Shown here: positions 5,481 through 12,191 of the stretch, piece after piece
Layout of the letters: each line of letters starts with the position of its first letter
Position numbering within the stretch: the first letter of the stretch is position 1
DNA from: a virus
DNA: 33,193 nucleotides
Strand: one strand, 5' to 3'
Virus record (IMG/VR): IMGVR_UViG_3300049222_000308
Coordinates: 1 to 33,193 of that record
Translations under genes and position numbers: made by a program
Notes under the pieces: model-generated
The model's input: the letters and a program-made list of their open reading frames with translations, nothing else
Told to the model about the DNA's origin: nothing
Database searches by the model: none

Positions 5481-5765
5481 ATGAACGATTTATACAGACC
5501 AAACGCACCAATCACTAGCATCGATGCGGCTGAAAGCATTGATGTAAGTAGATTAGAGATGATTGTTTTAGAAGCCATTAAAAAATTAGATGGCTGCATT
5601 TCGGATGAAGTTCGTATGTATTGCAGTAAACACCATGGCATTGATACCTATTCATCTGTGACTGCTAGATTTGCATCACTCAGAAATAAAGGACTCATCA
5701 CTTATTCTGGCGACATAAGAAAAGGTCATAGCGGCAGAGGTCAACGCGTAATGGTGGCGACATGA
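5481..5765 (+). CDS. Winged-helix DNA-binding protein
   Basis: AAAGGAG just upstream supports the start. The 94-residue protein begins with a flexible stretch containing ITSIDAAESI, then has a winged-helix pattern: LEMIVLEAIKKLDGCISDEVRMY, a recognition helix region SSVTARFASLRNKGLI and a wing TYSGDIRKGHSGRGQRVMVA. This layout (TS-AA preface, then winged helix ending with G-R-xSGR-xxVW/MVA) is one I know from small phage proteins near replication genes. It probably binds DNA. It is the first gene of a repressor-controlled unit and is coupled to the next gene by an ATGA overlap. Confidence 0.75.
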   Translation: MNDLYRPNAPITSIDAAESIDVSRLEMIVLEAIKKLDGCISDEVRMYCSKHHGIDTYSSVTARFASLRNKGLITYSGDIRKGHSGRGQRVMVAT

Positions 5766-6043
5766 GTAACGTTATCAATCTATTTTCATCAGATGATGAG
5801 CCGCCCAATGACAGGCATAAATTTCTTAATGATGAAATGGTTATAGTTTTAGCCAGCAGAAAACTGCATGAAATGATTGTTGAGAGAAATTCTGGCGTTG
5901 ATGATTGGGATGCTGATGATTTGAATTGCTTCAAGCAAGCAATCATTGAGCATATTGTTGATTGCGAAAGTGACACAGATACATGGGCTAACGTTACTAA
6001 GAAGATGCTTCGTAACATGATGCAGGAAGAAATAAATGTTTAG
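5762..6043 (+). CDS. Unknown acidic protein (93 aa)
   Basis: The start overlaps the previous stop as ATGA. The protein is strongly acidic (SSDDEPPNDRHKF, DDWDADDLN, DCESDTDTW) and helix-rich, without cysteine pairs or catalytic motifs. It lies between a winged-helix protein and the replication initiator and overlaps the initiator by eight bases, so it is probably co-expressed with the replication genes. I do not recognise the family. Confidence 0.65.
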   Translation: MSNVINLFSSDDEPPNDRHKFLNDEMVIVLASRKLHEMIVERNSGVDDWDADDLNCFKQAIIEHIVDCESDTDTWANVTKKMLRNMMQEEINV

Positions 6044-6683
6044 TCACATGGCAGAAGCTATGAAAATATCCAGCCTCGATGCGCTCACCAAATGGTTGTT
6101 GGTAAACATATGCGACCATGCCAATGAGGATGGTATATGCTGGCCTAGTCTTAACACCCTTGCTCGCAAAACCTGCATGTCAAAAGCTAGTGTTGCTAGA
6201 AAATTAAACTTACTTGAGCAAGCAGGATACATATCTCGCAAGCAAACGCCATATGCTAGCACGACCTATCACATTGTCTCACTCAGAGACAACCCTGTCT
6301 CACAGGGAGACAGCCCCCCTGTCTCACAGGGAGACTGTAAGCTACCATCTTTAACCAACCATGAAGCACCTAAAGGTAGGGCAACGCTTGTACCTTTAGA
6401 TTGGTTGCCAAGTGACAAGCTTAAAAACGAAATCAATCTTAGCCAAGATCTAAACGCAGAAGGGATAGTAAACCATGACTTTGAAACAGCTAAGTACATC
6501 GACCATTCCCACGCCAAAGGTAGAAAGCTCATCAACTTCGATGCAGGTTATAGAAACTGGTGTCGAAACGCTGTCAAGTTCGCAACAGCAAGCAGGACTG
6601 GCAAGGCTAATGGAAATAAACAATCCAATCCAAGCAACAACCAATCTGTACGCTTCCGTAAGTACCTTAATCAAGTCTCTTGA
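6036..6683 (+). CDS. Replication initiator, lambda-O-like
   Basis: This 215-residue protein probably binds the phage origin and starts theta replication. Residues about 15-72 form the HTH_36-type winged helix of phage replication proteins (LTKWLLVNICDHANEDG, CWPSLNTLARKTCMSKASVARKLNLLEQAGYI). A linker follows with the repeated peptide PVSQGD, encoded by the iterons at 6274-6337. The C-terminal part ends with a FDAGYRNWCRNAVKF motif like the F-x-x-WxRNA segment of O-type initiators, and a Ser/Asn-rich basic tail. AGGAAG precedes the ATG. Iterons within the gene and a loader-like gene just downstream match the lambda O-P arrangement. No primase or helicase is encoded nearby, so host replication proteins are probably recruited. 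Confidence 0.8.
   Translation: MFSHMAEAMKISSLDALTKWLLVNICDHANEDGICWPSLNTLARKTCMSKASVARKLNLLEQAGYISRKQTPYASTTYHIVSLRDNPVSQGDSPPVSQGDCKLPSLTNHEAPKGRATLVPLDWLPSDKLKNEINLSQDLNAEGIVNHDFETAKYIDHSHAKGRKLINFDAGYRNWCRNAVKFATASRTGKANGNKQSNPSNNQSVRFRKYLNQVS
6274..6337. other. Candidate origin: three 19-bp palindromic iterons
   Basis: Three repeats of (T/C)TGTCTC-N5-GAGAC(A/T)(A/G) lie at 6274-6292, 6295-6313 and 6319-6337. Each is an inverted repeat of 7-bp arms around five bases, perfect in the first two copies and with one arm mismatch in the third. They are spaced 21 and 24 bp apart, roughly two helical turns, and sit inside the initiator gene, as the 19-bp iterons of lambda sit inside O. This makes them the best candidate for the phage replication origin. 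Confidence 0.72.
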
Positions 6684-7092
6684 GGCGCGCCATACACAGG
6701 ACTTTACTTTATTAGGTTACAAGATAGGTAATGAGGAGTTAAGCGACCTGTACAAGGCTCTAAGCTACGTTAATAAAGCATTGGTGTCGCTTCCTCATAA
6801 GGAGATACAACAGCGCATAGCGGTTATGTGCAATGTCATTACATTAGCTAATAACTTTGATCCAGATATGCTTGCTTTGAGAGGCAAGGCGCTAGCAGAT
6901 GAGCTGGTCAAATACCCTGCTGATATTGTAGTGCATGCGTTTGAAGAAATAAAAAAGACATGCAAGTTTTACCCAAGCTTTGCAGAGTTTTATCAGCATA
7001 TAGAATTTAGATATAGACCGCGTAGATTATTGCGTGATGAACTGCATAAATGCATTGCAATTAAAGAGCGTGATGCTAGAATGCTTGAATAA
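6610..7092 (+). CDS. Probable helicase loader (lambda-P-like position)
   Basis: The start at 6610 (MEINNPIQATTN) has CAAGG four bases upstream and gives 160 residues; the frame is open further upstream but that part reads as shadow sequence. It overlaps the initiator gene by 74 bases. The protein is helical with a C-terminal region IVVHAFEEIKKTCKFYPSFAEFYQHIE-x-RYRPRRLL, resembling phage replisome organisers and loaders where a helix is followed by a 'FxPsxaEf' segment and an Arg pair. In lambda-type phages the gene after the initiator loads the host helicase, so this role is likely. No Walker motif is present, so it is not a DnaC-type ATPase. Confidence 0.62.
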   Translation: MEINNPIQATTNLYASVSTLIKSLEARHTQDFTLLGYKIGNEELSDLYKALSYVNKALVSLPHKEIQQRIAVMCNVITLANNFDPDMLALRGKALADELVKYPADIVVHAFEEIKKTCKFYPSFAEFYQHIEFRYRPRRLLRDELHKCIAIKERDARMLE

Positions 7093-7164
7093 TACAGGAT
7101 GCGTTTGCTCCAGTCCGCACCTGTATTGGGGGTGTGTTTCGTTCTGCCAATAACGCACACCCCC
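7091..7164 (+). other. Two tandem hairpins between replication and recombination genes
   Basis: AATACAGG (7091-7098) pairs with CCTGTATT (7120-7127), and GGGGGTGTG (7128-7136) pairs with CACACCCCC (7156-7164). The stems are perfect (8 and 9 bp) and follow each other without a gap; the first overlaps the preceding stop codon. No T-run follows, so an attenuator, RNA-processing site or mRNA-stabilising element is more likely than a simple terminator. AAGGAG of the next gene follows at 7173. Confidence 0.6.
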
Positions 7165-7184
7165 TACTTACCAAGGAGATTGTT

Positions 7185-7964
7185 ATGAATAGAAAAGGTT
7201 TTATCGGTGGGTCTGATTTGTACACGCTACAGCGTGGCGACTGGCACGACCTATGGGAAATAAAAACAGGCCGCAAAGAGTCAGATGATCTATCTGATTT
7301 ATTCCAAGTACAGCTTGGTACACAAACAGAAATGTTTAACCTGCAATGGTTTGAAAAGAAGTCAGGTCATATCATCGAACAGCTACAGGCTGAGTATGAA
7401 ATGAACTGGCAAGGCATTCCATGTAAAGGTCAGCTTGACGGTATCTTAGACAATGGTGATGGCATCGAGTGTAAGCATACAAATAGCCGCAAAGAAATGC
7501 GTGACATTCTTGATGCCTATATGGGGCAGGTACAGTTTTATATGTGGGTGTCTAATCGTAGTCGTATGCATATGTCTGTGATATTTGGCAACCAATGGGA
7601 TACTTGCCTGGTCAAGCGTGACGATATTCTAATGACTAAGTACAAAGCAATGATTGCAGAGTTTTGGGAGTACGTCCGTACAGATACACCGCCGCCCAAA
7701 GATAAGACTGCTACAAAAGTTGATTGGAACCATGTCGAAATAGATGGCCTGATTGCTAGAGACGCAAGCAAAGAAAATTACTTTGTCGATACAGCACAAG
7801 AATACATCCAGACATTAGAGACAGCTAAGAAAAATGAGTCTCTCAAAAAAGAACTGCGCTCAATGATTAACGATAACGAGCGTGAAGTTTTCTGTGACGA
7901 GTTGTCAATTCGTCGTGACAAGCGTGGTGCTTGTCGCATCAACATTAACAAAGGAGCCGCATAA
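7185..7964 (+). CDS. YqaJ-type viral exonuclease
   Basis: This 260-residue protein (start 7185, AAGGAG upstream) matches the YqaJ viral recombinase family, related to lambda exonuclease, which chews double-stranded ends to leave single strands for annealing. Visible motifs are GFIGGSD near the N-terminus, LGTQTE (Glu about residue 49), GQLDGIL (Asp 85), GIECKH (Glu 95 and Lys 97) and GQVQFYM (about 114-120), giving the expected D-ExK active site and the helical QxxxY segment. The C-terminal third is a charged coiled region. It is followed two bases later by the annealing-protein gene, forming a typical phage exonuclease-annealase pair. Confidence 0.85.
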   Translation: MNRKGFIGGSDLYTLQRGDWHDLWEIKTGRKESDDLSDLFQVQLGTQTEMFNLQWFEKKSGHIIEQLQAEYEMNWQGIPCKGQLDGILDNGDGIECKHTNSRKEMRDILDAYMGQVQFYMWVSNRSRMHMSVIFGNQWDTCLVKRDDILMTKYKAMIAEFWEYVRTDTPPPKDKTATKVDWNHVEIDGLIARDASKENYFVDTAQEYIQTLETAKKNESLKKELRSMINDNEREVFCDELSIRRDKRGACRININKGAA

Positions 7965-7965
7965 A

Positions 7966-8418
7966 ATGGCAGAGGTTACAAAACTAAAAGAAGGTCAGGC
8001 AGTCAGTGTGTTTGAACGCCTGTCTAAGATAGATACATCTAATCTAAAAAAAGAAAAGATGGGCAAGCATACCTATCTAGCATGGGCTGACGCATGGGCT
8101 ACTGTAAAGAAAGCCTGTCCAGATACGTCATTCCAAAAGCATACCTTTGAATACAATCATCCAGAGAACGGCATTAGACAACTGCCTTATATGATGGATC
8201 AGTTTGGTTATGCCTATGTGCAATGCACTGTGACCATAGAAGGTATAGACGTAACAGAAACCTATATGGTTTTAGCGCAAGGTAACAAGGCAGTTACAGC
8301 CCCAACAAGTTTTCAAGTAAATACAGCACTACAACGGTGCTTAACTAAGTGCCTAGCCTATCATGGGTTTGGCATTCACATCTACCGTGGCGAAGAATTC
8401 GTCCAAGAGGAAGGATAA
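7966..8418 (+). CDS. Single-strand annealing protein (DUF1071, Sak-type)
   Basis: Start 7966 has AAAGGAG upstream and gives 150 residues. The sequence shows the DUF1071 pattern: YLAWADAWATVKKACPD near residues 26-42, a middle beta region with YAYVQCTVTIEGIDVTETY, and the closing signature NTALQRCLTKCLAYHGFGIHIYRGEE. These proteins belong to the Rad52-like group of phage annealases, which coat single-stranded DNA and pair it with its complement. Its partner exonuclease is directly upstream and an SSB-like protein directly downstream, so the three form one recombination unit. Confidence 0.83.
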   Translation: MAEVTKLKEGQAVSVFERLSKIDTSNLKKEKMGKHTYLAWADAWATVKKACPDTSFQKHTFEYNHPENGIRQLPYMMDQFGYAYVQCTVTIEGIDVTETYMVLAQGNKAVTAPTSFQVNTALQRCLTKCLAYHGFGIHIYRGEEFVQEEG

Positions 8419-8423
8419 ATACT

Positions 8424-8843
8424 ATGTCAGATTATGATGACACAAATAAAGGTGCCGTTTACACACCCTTTGCAGACCAGAAGCTATTAATGTCAGGCAA
8501 GCTTGATGTTGATGGCGATAAGAAAGGCGTGTTCTTAATCAATGGTACTGATCGAGAAGGCAATGACATCTTCATAGTAGCGCAACGCATTGGCTCTATG
8601 TACTTCAACGAGAATGCAACAGACGATAACAACCAGCCAAACTATTCGGGTCCGATGGATGGCAACATGCGTCTTGCAGGTTGGACAAAAACATTTGAGA
8701 AGAATGGCGAGACAGTAAAATATCTTGCTCTTAATCGCAGTGCAAAGCAGTCATCTAAAGGTCAGCCACAACAGGCCAGCAACAACAATACACCTGCACC
8801 AATAGATCAGAAAGCAATGACAGATGACCGCATACCATTTTGA
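8424..8843 (+). CDS. Putative single-stranded DNA-binding protein with SSB-type tail
   Basis: The 139-residue protein (start 8424, GAGGAAGG upstream) has a beta-rich N-terminal part that fits an OB-like fold (LLMSGKLDVDGDKKGVFLING, NDIFIVAQRIGSMYF, MRLAGWTKTFEKNGETVKYLALN), a Gln/Asn/Ser-rich linker and an acidic tip DDRIPF. That tip closely resembles the DDxIPF end through which bacterial SSBs bind partner proteins. Together with the exonuclease and annealase upstream, this supports an ssDNA-binding role. The body does not look like classical SSB, so the fold is inferred. Its 3' end overlaps the next gene by 20 bases. Confidence 0.7.
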   Translation: MSDYDDTNKGAVYTPFADQKLLMSGKLDVDGDKKGVFLINGTDREGNDIFIVAQRIGSMYFNENATDDNNQPNYSGPMDGNMRLAGWTKTFEKNGETVKYLALNRSAKQSSKGQPQQASNNNTPAPIDQKAMTDDRIPF

Positions 8844-9135
8844 TACATTAGCCAGAACATACGGCATCGATGTTGAAACATTGAAACGACATATACGTAA
8901 GCACAAACTTGAGTTCTTGCGTATAGGTCATTCCCATACTATGAATGATGCACAAGTGCAGTTATTAGTGGAATCAATGACAACATGCTTTCTCTCTACA
9001 AAAGAGGCAACATTTGGCACGTTAGAGGAACAGTCTCTTACGCAGGTGAAGTCAAAAAAATCCGCAGGTCAACCGAAAGGAAGGCCAAGAGGGAGGCCGA
9101 AGAAGTCTGCCGCGCTCTTGAACAGCGCACACTAA
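8824..9135 (+). CDS. xis: Excisionase-like protein with AT-hook tail
   Basis: The first 50 residues (YHFDTLARTYGIDVETLKRHIRKHKLEFLR, then IGHSHTMNDAQVQLLVE) look like a small winged-helix/MerR-type domain as in phage excisionases: a first helix-turn-helix and a strand introducing the recognition part. The C-terminus is very basic and contains GQPKGRPRGRPKK, with two AT-hook-like GRP cores that would grip the minor groove. The gene lies just before the integrase and overlaps its start by 151 bases in another frame, so the AT-hook tail and the integrase N-terminus share DNA. Excision control is the likely role, by position and fold. Confidence 0.65.
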   Translation: MTAYHFDTLARTYGIDVETLKRHIRKHKLEFLRIGHSHTMNDAQVQLLVESMTTCFLSTKEATFGTLEEQSLTQVKSKKSAGQPKGRPRGRPKKSAALLNSAH

Positions 9136-9962
9136 ATGAAATGAGGGGTGGGATAAATCTCACCCCCTTTAACGAAGCGGCTGATAGCTGGTTAAAAAAA
9201 ATAAATGGAAAGACTGATAAAAGAAATGCAGAACTTCTCAAAACATATTTCAAAACATTGCCAGTGTCGGCAATCAATGCAGAAGCTTGGGATAAATTTG
9301 TAAGGTTAAGGCTAAAAGGTTGTATTGGAAGCAGTATCAATCGTGTCAGAACTAGCCTTGTATCTATAGCAACCCATGCTTCTGCGCCATATGTAGCTGA
9401 TGCAATAGACAAAGAATTAGAAGAAGATGATCGCATGAGATTCCTTACGATCAAAGAGCAACACAAATTATTAAACGCCTATGCACCATTCATTAGACCA
9501 TATTTTATTACACTCGCTTACCAAGGTTTCAGACGACAAGAAACTTTGAACATTAAGAAAAGCCATATTAATTATGACACGGAAACAGTTACGATCTGGC
9601 GTAAAAGCAAAAGACACCCGAATGGGAAACGGCAGGTTGTACAACTGCACAACAAAACCATTTCGTCCTTAATGGCTATGCCAAAAACAGAAAGCGAATA
9701 TCAATTCACAAACAGGTTCGGCAAGCCGTATGCGAATGGCGATAGCCTCAAAGGGATACATACAAGAGCCTGCAAAAAAGCAGGAATACATGACTTTACT
9801 ATCCATGACTGGCGACATCATTGGGCTAGTCACATGATGATGAATGGCTCTAATATAAAAACTCTAATGAAACTAGGTGGTTGGGCTACTGAACGCATGG
9901 TTATGAAATACGCAGATGTAGCTGATGAACACATGAAGGACACACTAAATAAACTAAAATGA
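8985..9962 (+). CDS. int: Tyrosine-family integrase
   Basis: The 325-residue integrase recombines attP with the host attachment site. The N-terminus (MLSLYKRGNIWHVRGTV) is the small arm-binding beta domain, followed by a helical core-binding domain (about 55-145) and the catalytic domain. Active-site residues visible are Arg183 in GFRRQE, Lys209 in KSK, His274 and Arg277 in HDWRHHW, Trp300 in LGGW (in the second-His position) and the nucleophile Tyr309 in MKYADV. Its start overlaps the excisionase-like gene by 151 bases. The candidate attP core begins 42 bases after the stop, the usual arrangement for tRNA-targeting integrases. Confidence 0.93.
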   Translation: MLSLYKRGNIWHVRGTVSYAGEVKKIRRSTERKAKREAEEVCRALEQRTLNEMRGGINLTPFNEAADSWLKKINGKTDKRNAELLKTYFKTLPVSAINAEAWDKFVRLRLKGCIGSSINRVRTSLVSIATHASAPYVADAIDKELEEDDRMRFLTIKEQHKLLNAYAPFIRPYFITLAYQGFRRQETLNIKKSHINYDTETVTIWRKSKRHPNGKRQVVQLHNKTISSLMAMPKTESEYQFTNRFGKPYANGDSLKGIHTRACKKAGIHDFTIHDWRHHWASHMMMNGSNIKTLMKLGGWATERMVMKYADVADEHMKDTLNKLK

Positions 9963-10004
9963 TAAAACGCAAACGTAAACAGATACTTATCGACAACGTA
10001 CTTT

Positions 10005-10052
10005 CCCTTGGTAAGGGTGAGGTCGTGAGTTCGAATCTCACTGGTAGCACCA
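10005..10052 (+). other. attP: attP core: 3' part of tRNA-Thr(GGT)
   Basis: The bases read as the 3' half of a tRNA: anticodon loop TTGGTAA (anticodon GGT, threonine) flanked by CCC/GGG, variable bases AGGTC, a perfect T-arm GTGAG-TTCGAAT-CTCAC, the 3' acceptor strand TGGTAGC, discriminator A and CCA. Upstream bases do not complete a tRNA: the anticodon stem pairs for only three bases. On integration this segment would restore the host tRNA-Thr gene. The host gene should have an acceptor 5' strand close to GCTACCA. Confidence 0.88.
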
Positions 10053-10105
10053 TCTTTCACACTATTATCAAAGAGTTAGCACTGGTTTCTATTTTAGTAG
10101 CAACC

Positions 10106-10117
10106 TGCATTTATGCA
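10106..10117. promoter_or_regulatory. Operator-like site before the gene at 10196 (distal)
   Basis: TGCATTTATGCA matches the TGCATTAATGCA palindrome at eleven of twelve positions. It lies in the AT-rich gap between attP and the gene at 10196. Confidence 0.55.
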
Positions 10118-10149
10118 TTTTCTTAACTTTTTTTAATATTTTTTAATCC

Positions 10150-10161
10150 TGCATTAACGCA
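10150..10161. promoter_or_regulatory. Operator-like site before the gene at 10196 (proximal)
   Basis: TGCATTAACGCA matches the operator palindrome at eleven of twelve positions and is identical to the site before the tail fibre gene (16498-16509, other strand). The surrounding gap is very AT-rich (runs of T and TTTAAT), but I could not fix promoter hexamers. Confidence 0.55.
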
Positions 10162-10195
10162 TTTGGACACATAGCGAACACACAGAGGACACAAA

Positions 10196-10423
10196 ATGGG
10201 AAGAAGCTATACAAGAGTAGTCGCAGATTACAAGCCAATAAGAGGCGGTGCTAGTACGTCAGCAAACCAAGCAGAAAAGAATAGAAAGGCTTGGGAGAAA
10301 GCTAACGAAGGTATGGCTAATGATGCATTTGCAGACAATGTTATCGTAGATGAAAGTCATGGTGTCTATTACCCAAAGTCCCTTCATATAGAGATCGATA
10401 CAGATGACACCCAAGCTATATAG
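10196..10423 (+). CDS. Unknown small protein (75 aa)
   Basis: The start is preceded by AGAGGA about nine bases upstream. The N-terminal part is basic (MGRSYTRVVADYKPIRGGAS), the middle is a helix (NQAEKNRKAWEKANEG) and the C-terminus is acidic with a strand (KSLHIEIDTDD). I do not recognise it. It is the first gene after attP and lies behind two operator-like sites; its end overlaps the DUF6378 gene by 20 bases. Confidence 0.62.
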   Translation: MGRSYTRVVADYKPIRGGASTSANQAEKNRKAWEKANEGMANDAFADNVIVDESHGVYYPKSLHIEIDTDDTQAI

Positions 10424-10691
10424 AAACATCTTATTAGAAGAAGCGGCTACTGCTGTGCGCGAGAGAGAAAACTCTTATGGCTCACCAGAAGAATCTTTCG
10501 AAAAAACTGCTCGACTTTGGACAGCGTATCTTGGGCATCAATTTACTGAGCAAGATGTAGGCATAATGATGATGCTGTTAAAGATTGCTCGTATGCAAAA
10601 GTACGAAATGCATAAAGATAACTACAAAGATATAGCTGGATATGCGGCTATTACCTATGAGATAGAGCAAAAAGCTGAAGACATTGGTTAG
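10404..10691 (+). CDS. DUF6378-like phage protein
   Basis: The 95-residue protein shows the pattern I know as DUF6378: ILLEEAATAVRERENSYGSPEESF, TARLWTAYLGHQFTEQDVGIMMMLLKIARMQ and HKDNYKDIAGYAAI. This is an all-helical family common in phage genomes. Its arrangement of acidic and His residues recalls MazG/all-alpha NTP pyrophosphohydrolases, but the biochemical function is not established as far as I know. It overlaps the previous gene by 20 bases and is followed by a hairpin terminator, so the pair forms a short unit. Confidence 0.78.
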   Translation: MTPKLYRNILLEEAATAVRERENSYGSPEESFEKTARLWTAYLGHQFTEQDVGIMMMLLKIARMQKYEMHKDNYKDIAGYAAITYEIEQKAEDIG

Positions 10692-10742
10692 CAAACACAT
10701 TGATTTCATTGGATAATAATTGGCTCTCACGTTGAGGTGAGC

Positions 10743-10773
10743 AAAGGCGCACGTATGATAGTGCCTTTATTTT
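10743..10773 (+). terminator. Probable terminator after the DUF6378 gene
   Basis: AAAGGC (10743-10748) pairs with GCCTTT (10763-10768), with an inner AC/GT extension, followed by ATTTT. A smaller hairpin (CTCAC/GTGAG, 10726-10741) lies directly upstream. The T-tail is interrupted by one A. Confidence 0.6.
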
Positions 10774-10789
10774 GATCTGAGGTGTAAAT

Positions 10790-11596
10790 ATGAAATGGAT
10801 TTTAGCCGCCAACATAGAAGGGCATGAAGATATTGTAGACGCCTTTAAGAAATCATCTGACATTAAAGATTTGCCAGAACAGTATGTAATTGTGAGTGAC
10901 GAGTATTATGTTGATTATAATACAAGTCACATGGAGGAATCCAAAATAAGTAAAACAATGCCTTATGTACCAAGACGAGGCACTCTTACAGAAGCAACTA
11001 AAATAGGCAGAGACGAGCCTGATATATTTTATAAGCTGTTAGCAAAGAAAGATTACGGCGGTAGCTATGGAAGTGTTTATACAACACCATGCGATTTGTT
11101 GTTCGTAAGAACCAAGCACAAACAAATTTACAAAACGATACATAAAGTAAAGATGTATGTAGATGATGATTACCATAAACAGATAACAAAAATATGCGAG
11201 GCTAGAGGCGAAACAATAGCCCAAGCTGGTGCAAGAATGATAAGAATGCAAAACTCCTTATCTATGAACACTCAATTTTATTTTGAAGGTACGCGCTTAA
11301 AGCCAATAAGAATTAACGCCGCTGAGTATGACGCAAGAAAACGCCGTGAGCGTAGAATTAAACAAGCTACACCTTCATGGGCAAATAAAAAAGAAATCGA
11401 CTCATTGCACGTTATGATTTGGCGCATGAATAAAGAAGCTGGGTTTATAAAATACCACTTAGACCATGAGATACCGCTTTATGCAGTCAATAAAAATGGT
11501 GAGCATATTGCTTGTGGCTTAAACATACATCAAAACCTTAAGCCTATGCTTGCATATGACAATGTAAAAAAATCAAACATCATGCGTGCGGCATAA
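10790..11596 (+). CDS. HNH-type endonuclease-like protein
   Basis: The last rightward gene encodes 268 residues (start with GAGGTG upstream). The C-terminus carries an HNH signature: YHLDHEIPL (Asp225-His226), GLNIHQNLKPM (Asn249) and YDNVKKSN (Asn258, Lys261, Asn263). These match the metal-binding beta-beta-alpha motif of phage HNH proteins of the 'vDHiiPL...GLhv..NLq' type. The N-terminal 160 residues are unlike free-standing homing nucleases I know and may be a separate DNA- or protein-binding region; YVDDDYHKQITKICEARGETIAQAGARMI (about 123-151) looks like a ribbon-helix-helix-like segment. It could be a homing nuclease or a DNA-packaging helper. Its stop is ten bases from the convergent lysozyme stop. 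Confidence 0.75.
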   Translation: MKWILAANIEGHEDIVDAFKKSSDIKDLPEQYVIVSDEYYVDYNTSHMEESKISKTMPYVPRRGTLTEATKIGRDEPDIFYKLLAKKDYGGSYGSVYTTPCDLLFVRTKHKQIYKTIHKVKMYVDDDYHKQITKICEARGETIAQAGARMIRMQNSLSMNTQFYFEGTRLKPIRINAAEYDARKRRERRIKQATPSWANKKEIDSLHVMIWRMNKEAGFIKYHLDHEIPLYAVNKNGEHIACGLNIHQNLKPMLAYDNVKKSNIMRAA

Positions 11597-11606
11597 CTTA
11601 ACAGAC

Positions 11607-12059
11607 CTAGAATGGTACAGCTAACAACTCAAGACGCTCGATCAAACGATCTGCCCTATTAGTTACCTGCCTATAGTACCTGCTATCTTTTAACTCAGCC
11701 CCAGCAGTCTCATAATTTTCGGCTGCGATTGCTGCGATAAATTTCTTAAACTTAGACATGCGTGGTCTACCCATATTAAACATGAGATTGCATAAAATGT
11801 GATGTAGTTCATCACTCATGCTATCCCATGTCGGGTAGAGTATTTTGCAATCTTCTATGGTTACAGCAATGTCCAGCGCAAATAACTGACGCACACGTTC
11901 CTCAGATACATCCGTACCTACAGGCTGACCATGCTCAGGCTCACCTTCAAGAATTAAATGACCCACACCACACGTTTCCAGACCTAAGTGATCTAAATAC
12001 ACAGAGTATACACAGCCTTCATCATCAGCAATTTCTTGCCGCAACGTATCTATGTTCAT
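11607..12059 (-). CDS. Endolysin, T4-type lysozyme (GH24)
   Basis: The 150-residue enzyme cleaves the glycan strands of peptidoglycan at lysis. It shows the T4 lysozyme signature with the catalytic triad at T4 spacing: Glu14 (DDEG), Asp23 (YLDHLG) and Thr29 (ETCGVGHL). Later helical segments (LFALDIAVTIEDCKILYP, LHHILCNLMFNMGR, YYRQVTNRADRLIERL) match the C-terminal lobe. No signal peptide is present, so it needs the holin for export. Its start overlaps the stop of the upstream 41-aa gene as ATGA. It is the last gene of the late operon. Confidence 0.92.
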   Translation of the reverse strand: MNIDTLRQEIADDEGCVYSVYLDHLGLETCGVGHLILEGEPEHGQPVGTDVSEERVRQLFALDIAVTIEDCKILYPTWDSMSDELHHILCNLMFNMGRPRMSKFKKFIAAIAAENYETAGAELKDSRYYRQVTNRADRLIERLELLAVPF

Positions 12060-12181
12060 TTCTTTTTCTTGGGGAACCCAGCCTTCATATTCTTATAAGC
12101 TTTAGGTGTTATCGTTGACTTAGATTTAGGCCGAGATGTACCAGCTTTTTTTCTAGCATTAATATTTTTATATAGACTCAT
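12056..12181 (-). CDS. Very small basic protein (41 aa)
   Basis: A GGAG Shine-Dalgarno sits six bases before the ATG at 12181, and the stop overlaps the lysozyme start as ATGA. The peptide is MSLYKNINARKKAGTSRP..., continuing with STITPKAYKNMKAGFPKKKK: about one third Lys/Arg, with no hydrophobic segment. I recall very similar short proteins (starting MSLYxNIN-R-KAGTSR and ending KAGFPKK) in marine podophages, of unknown function. Its high charge suits nucleic-acid or membrane-surface binding; its place between holin and lysozyme suggests expression at lysis or late assembly. Confidence 0.75.
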   Translation of the reverse strand: MSLYKNINARKKAGTSRPKSKSTITPKAYKNMKAGFPKKKK

Positions 12182-12191
12182 GACTTTCTCC

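Noticed and set aside
6274-6337. Short CRISPR array or terminator pair
   Set aside because: Only three palindromic copies with 2-5 base gaps, inside a coding gene; iterons fit better.
9990-10052. Functional tRNA gene
   Set aside because: Only the 3' half is present; there is no D-arm or 5' acceptor strand upstream, so it is an attachment core.
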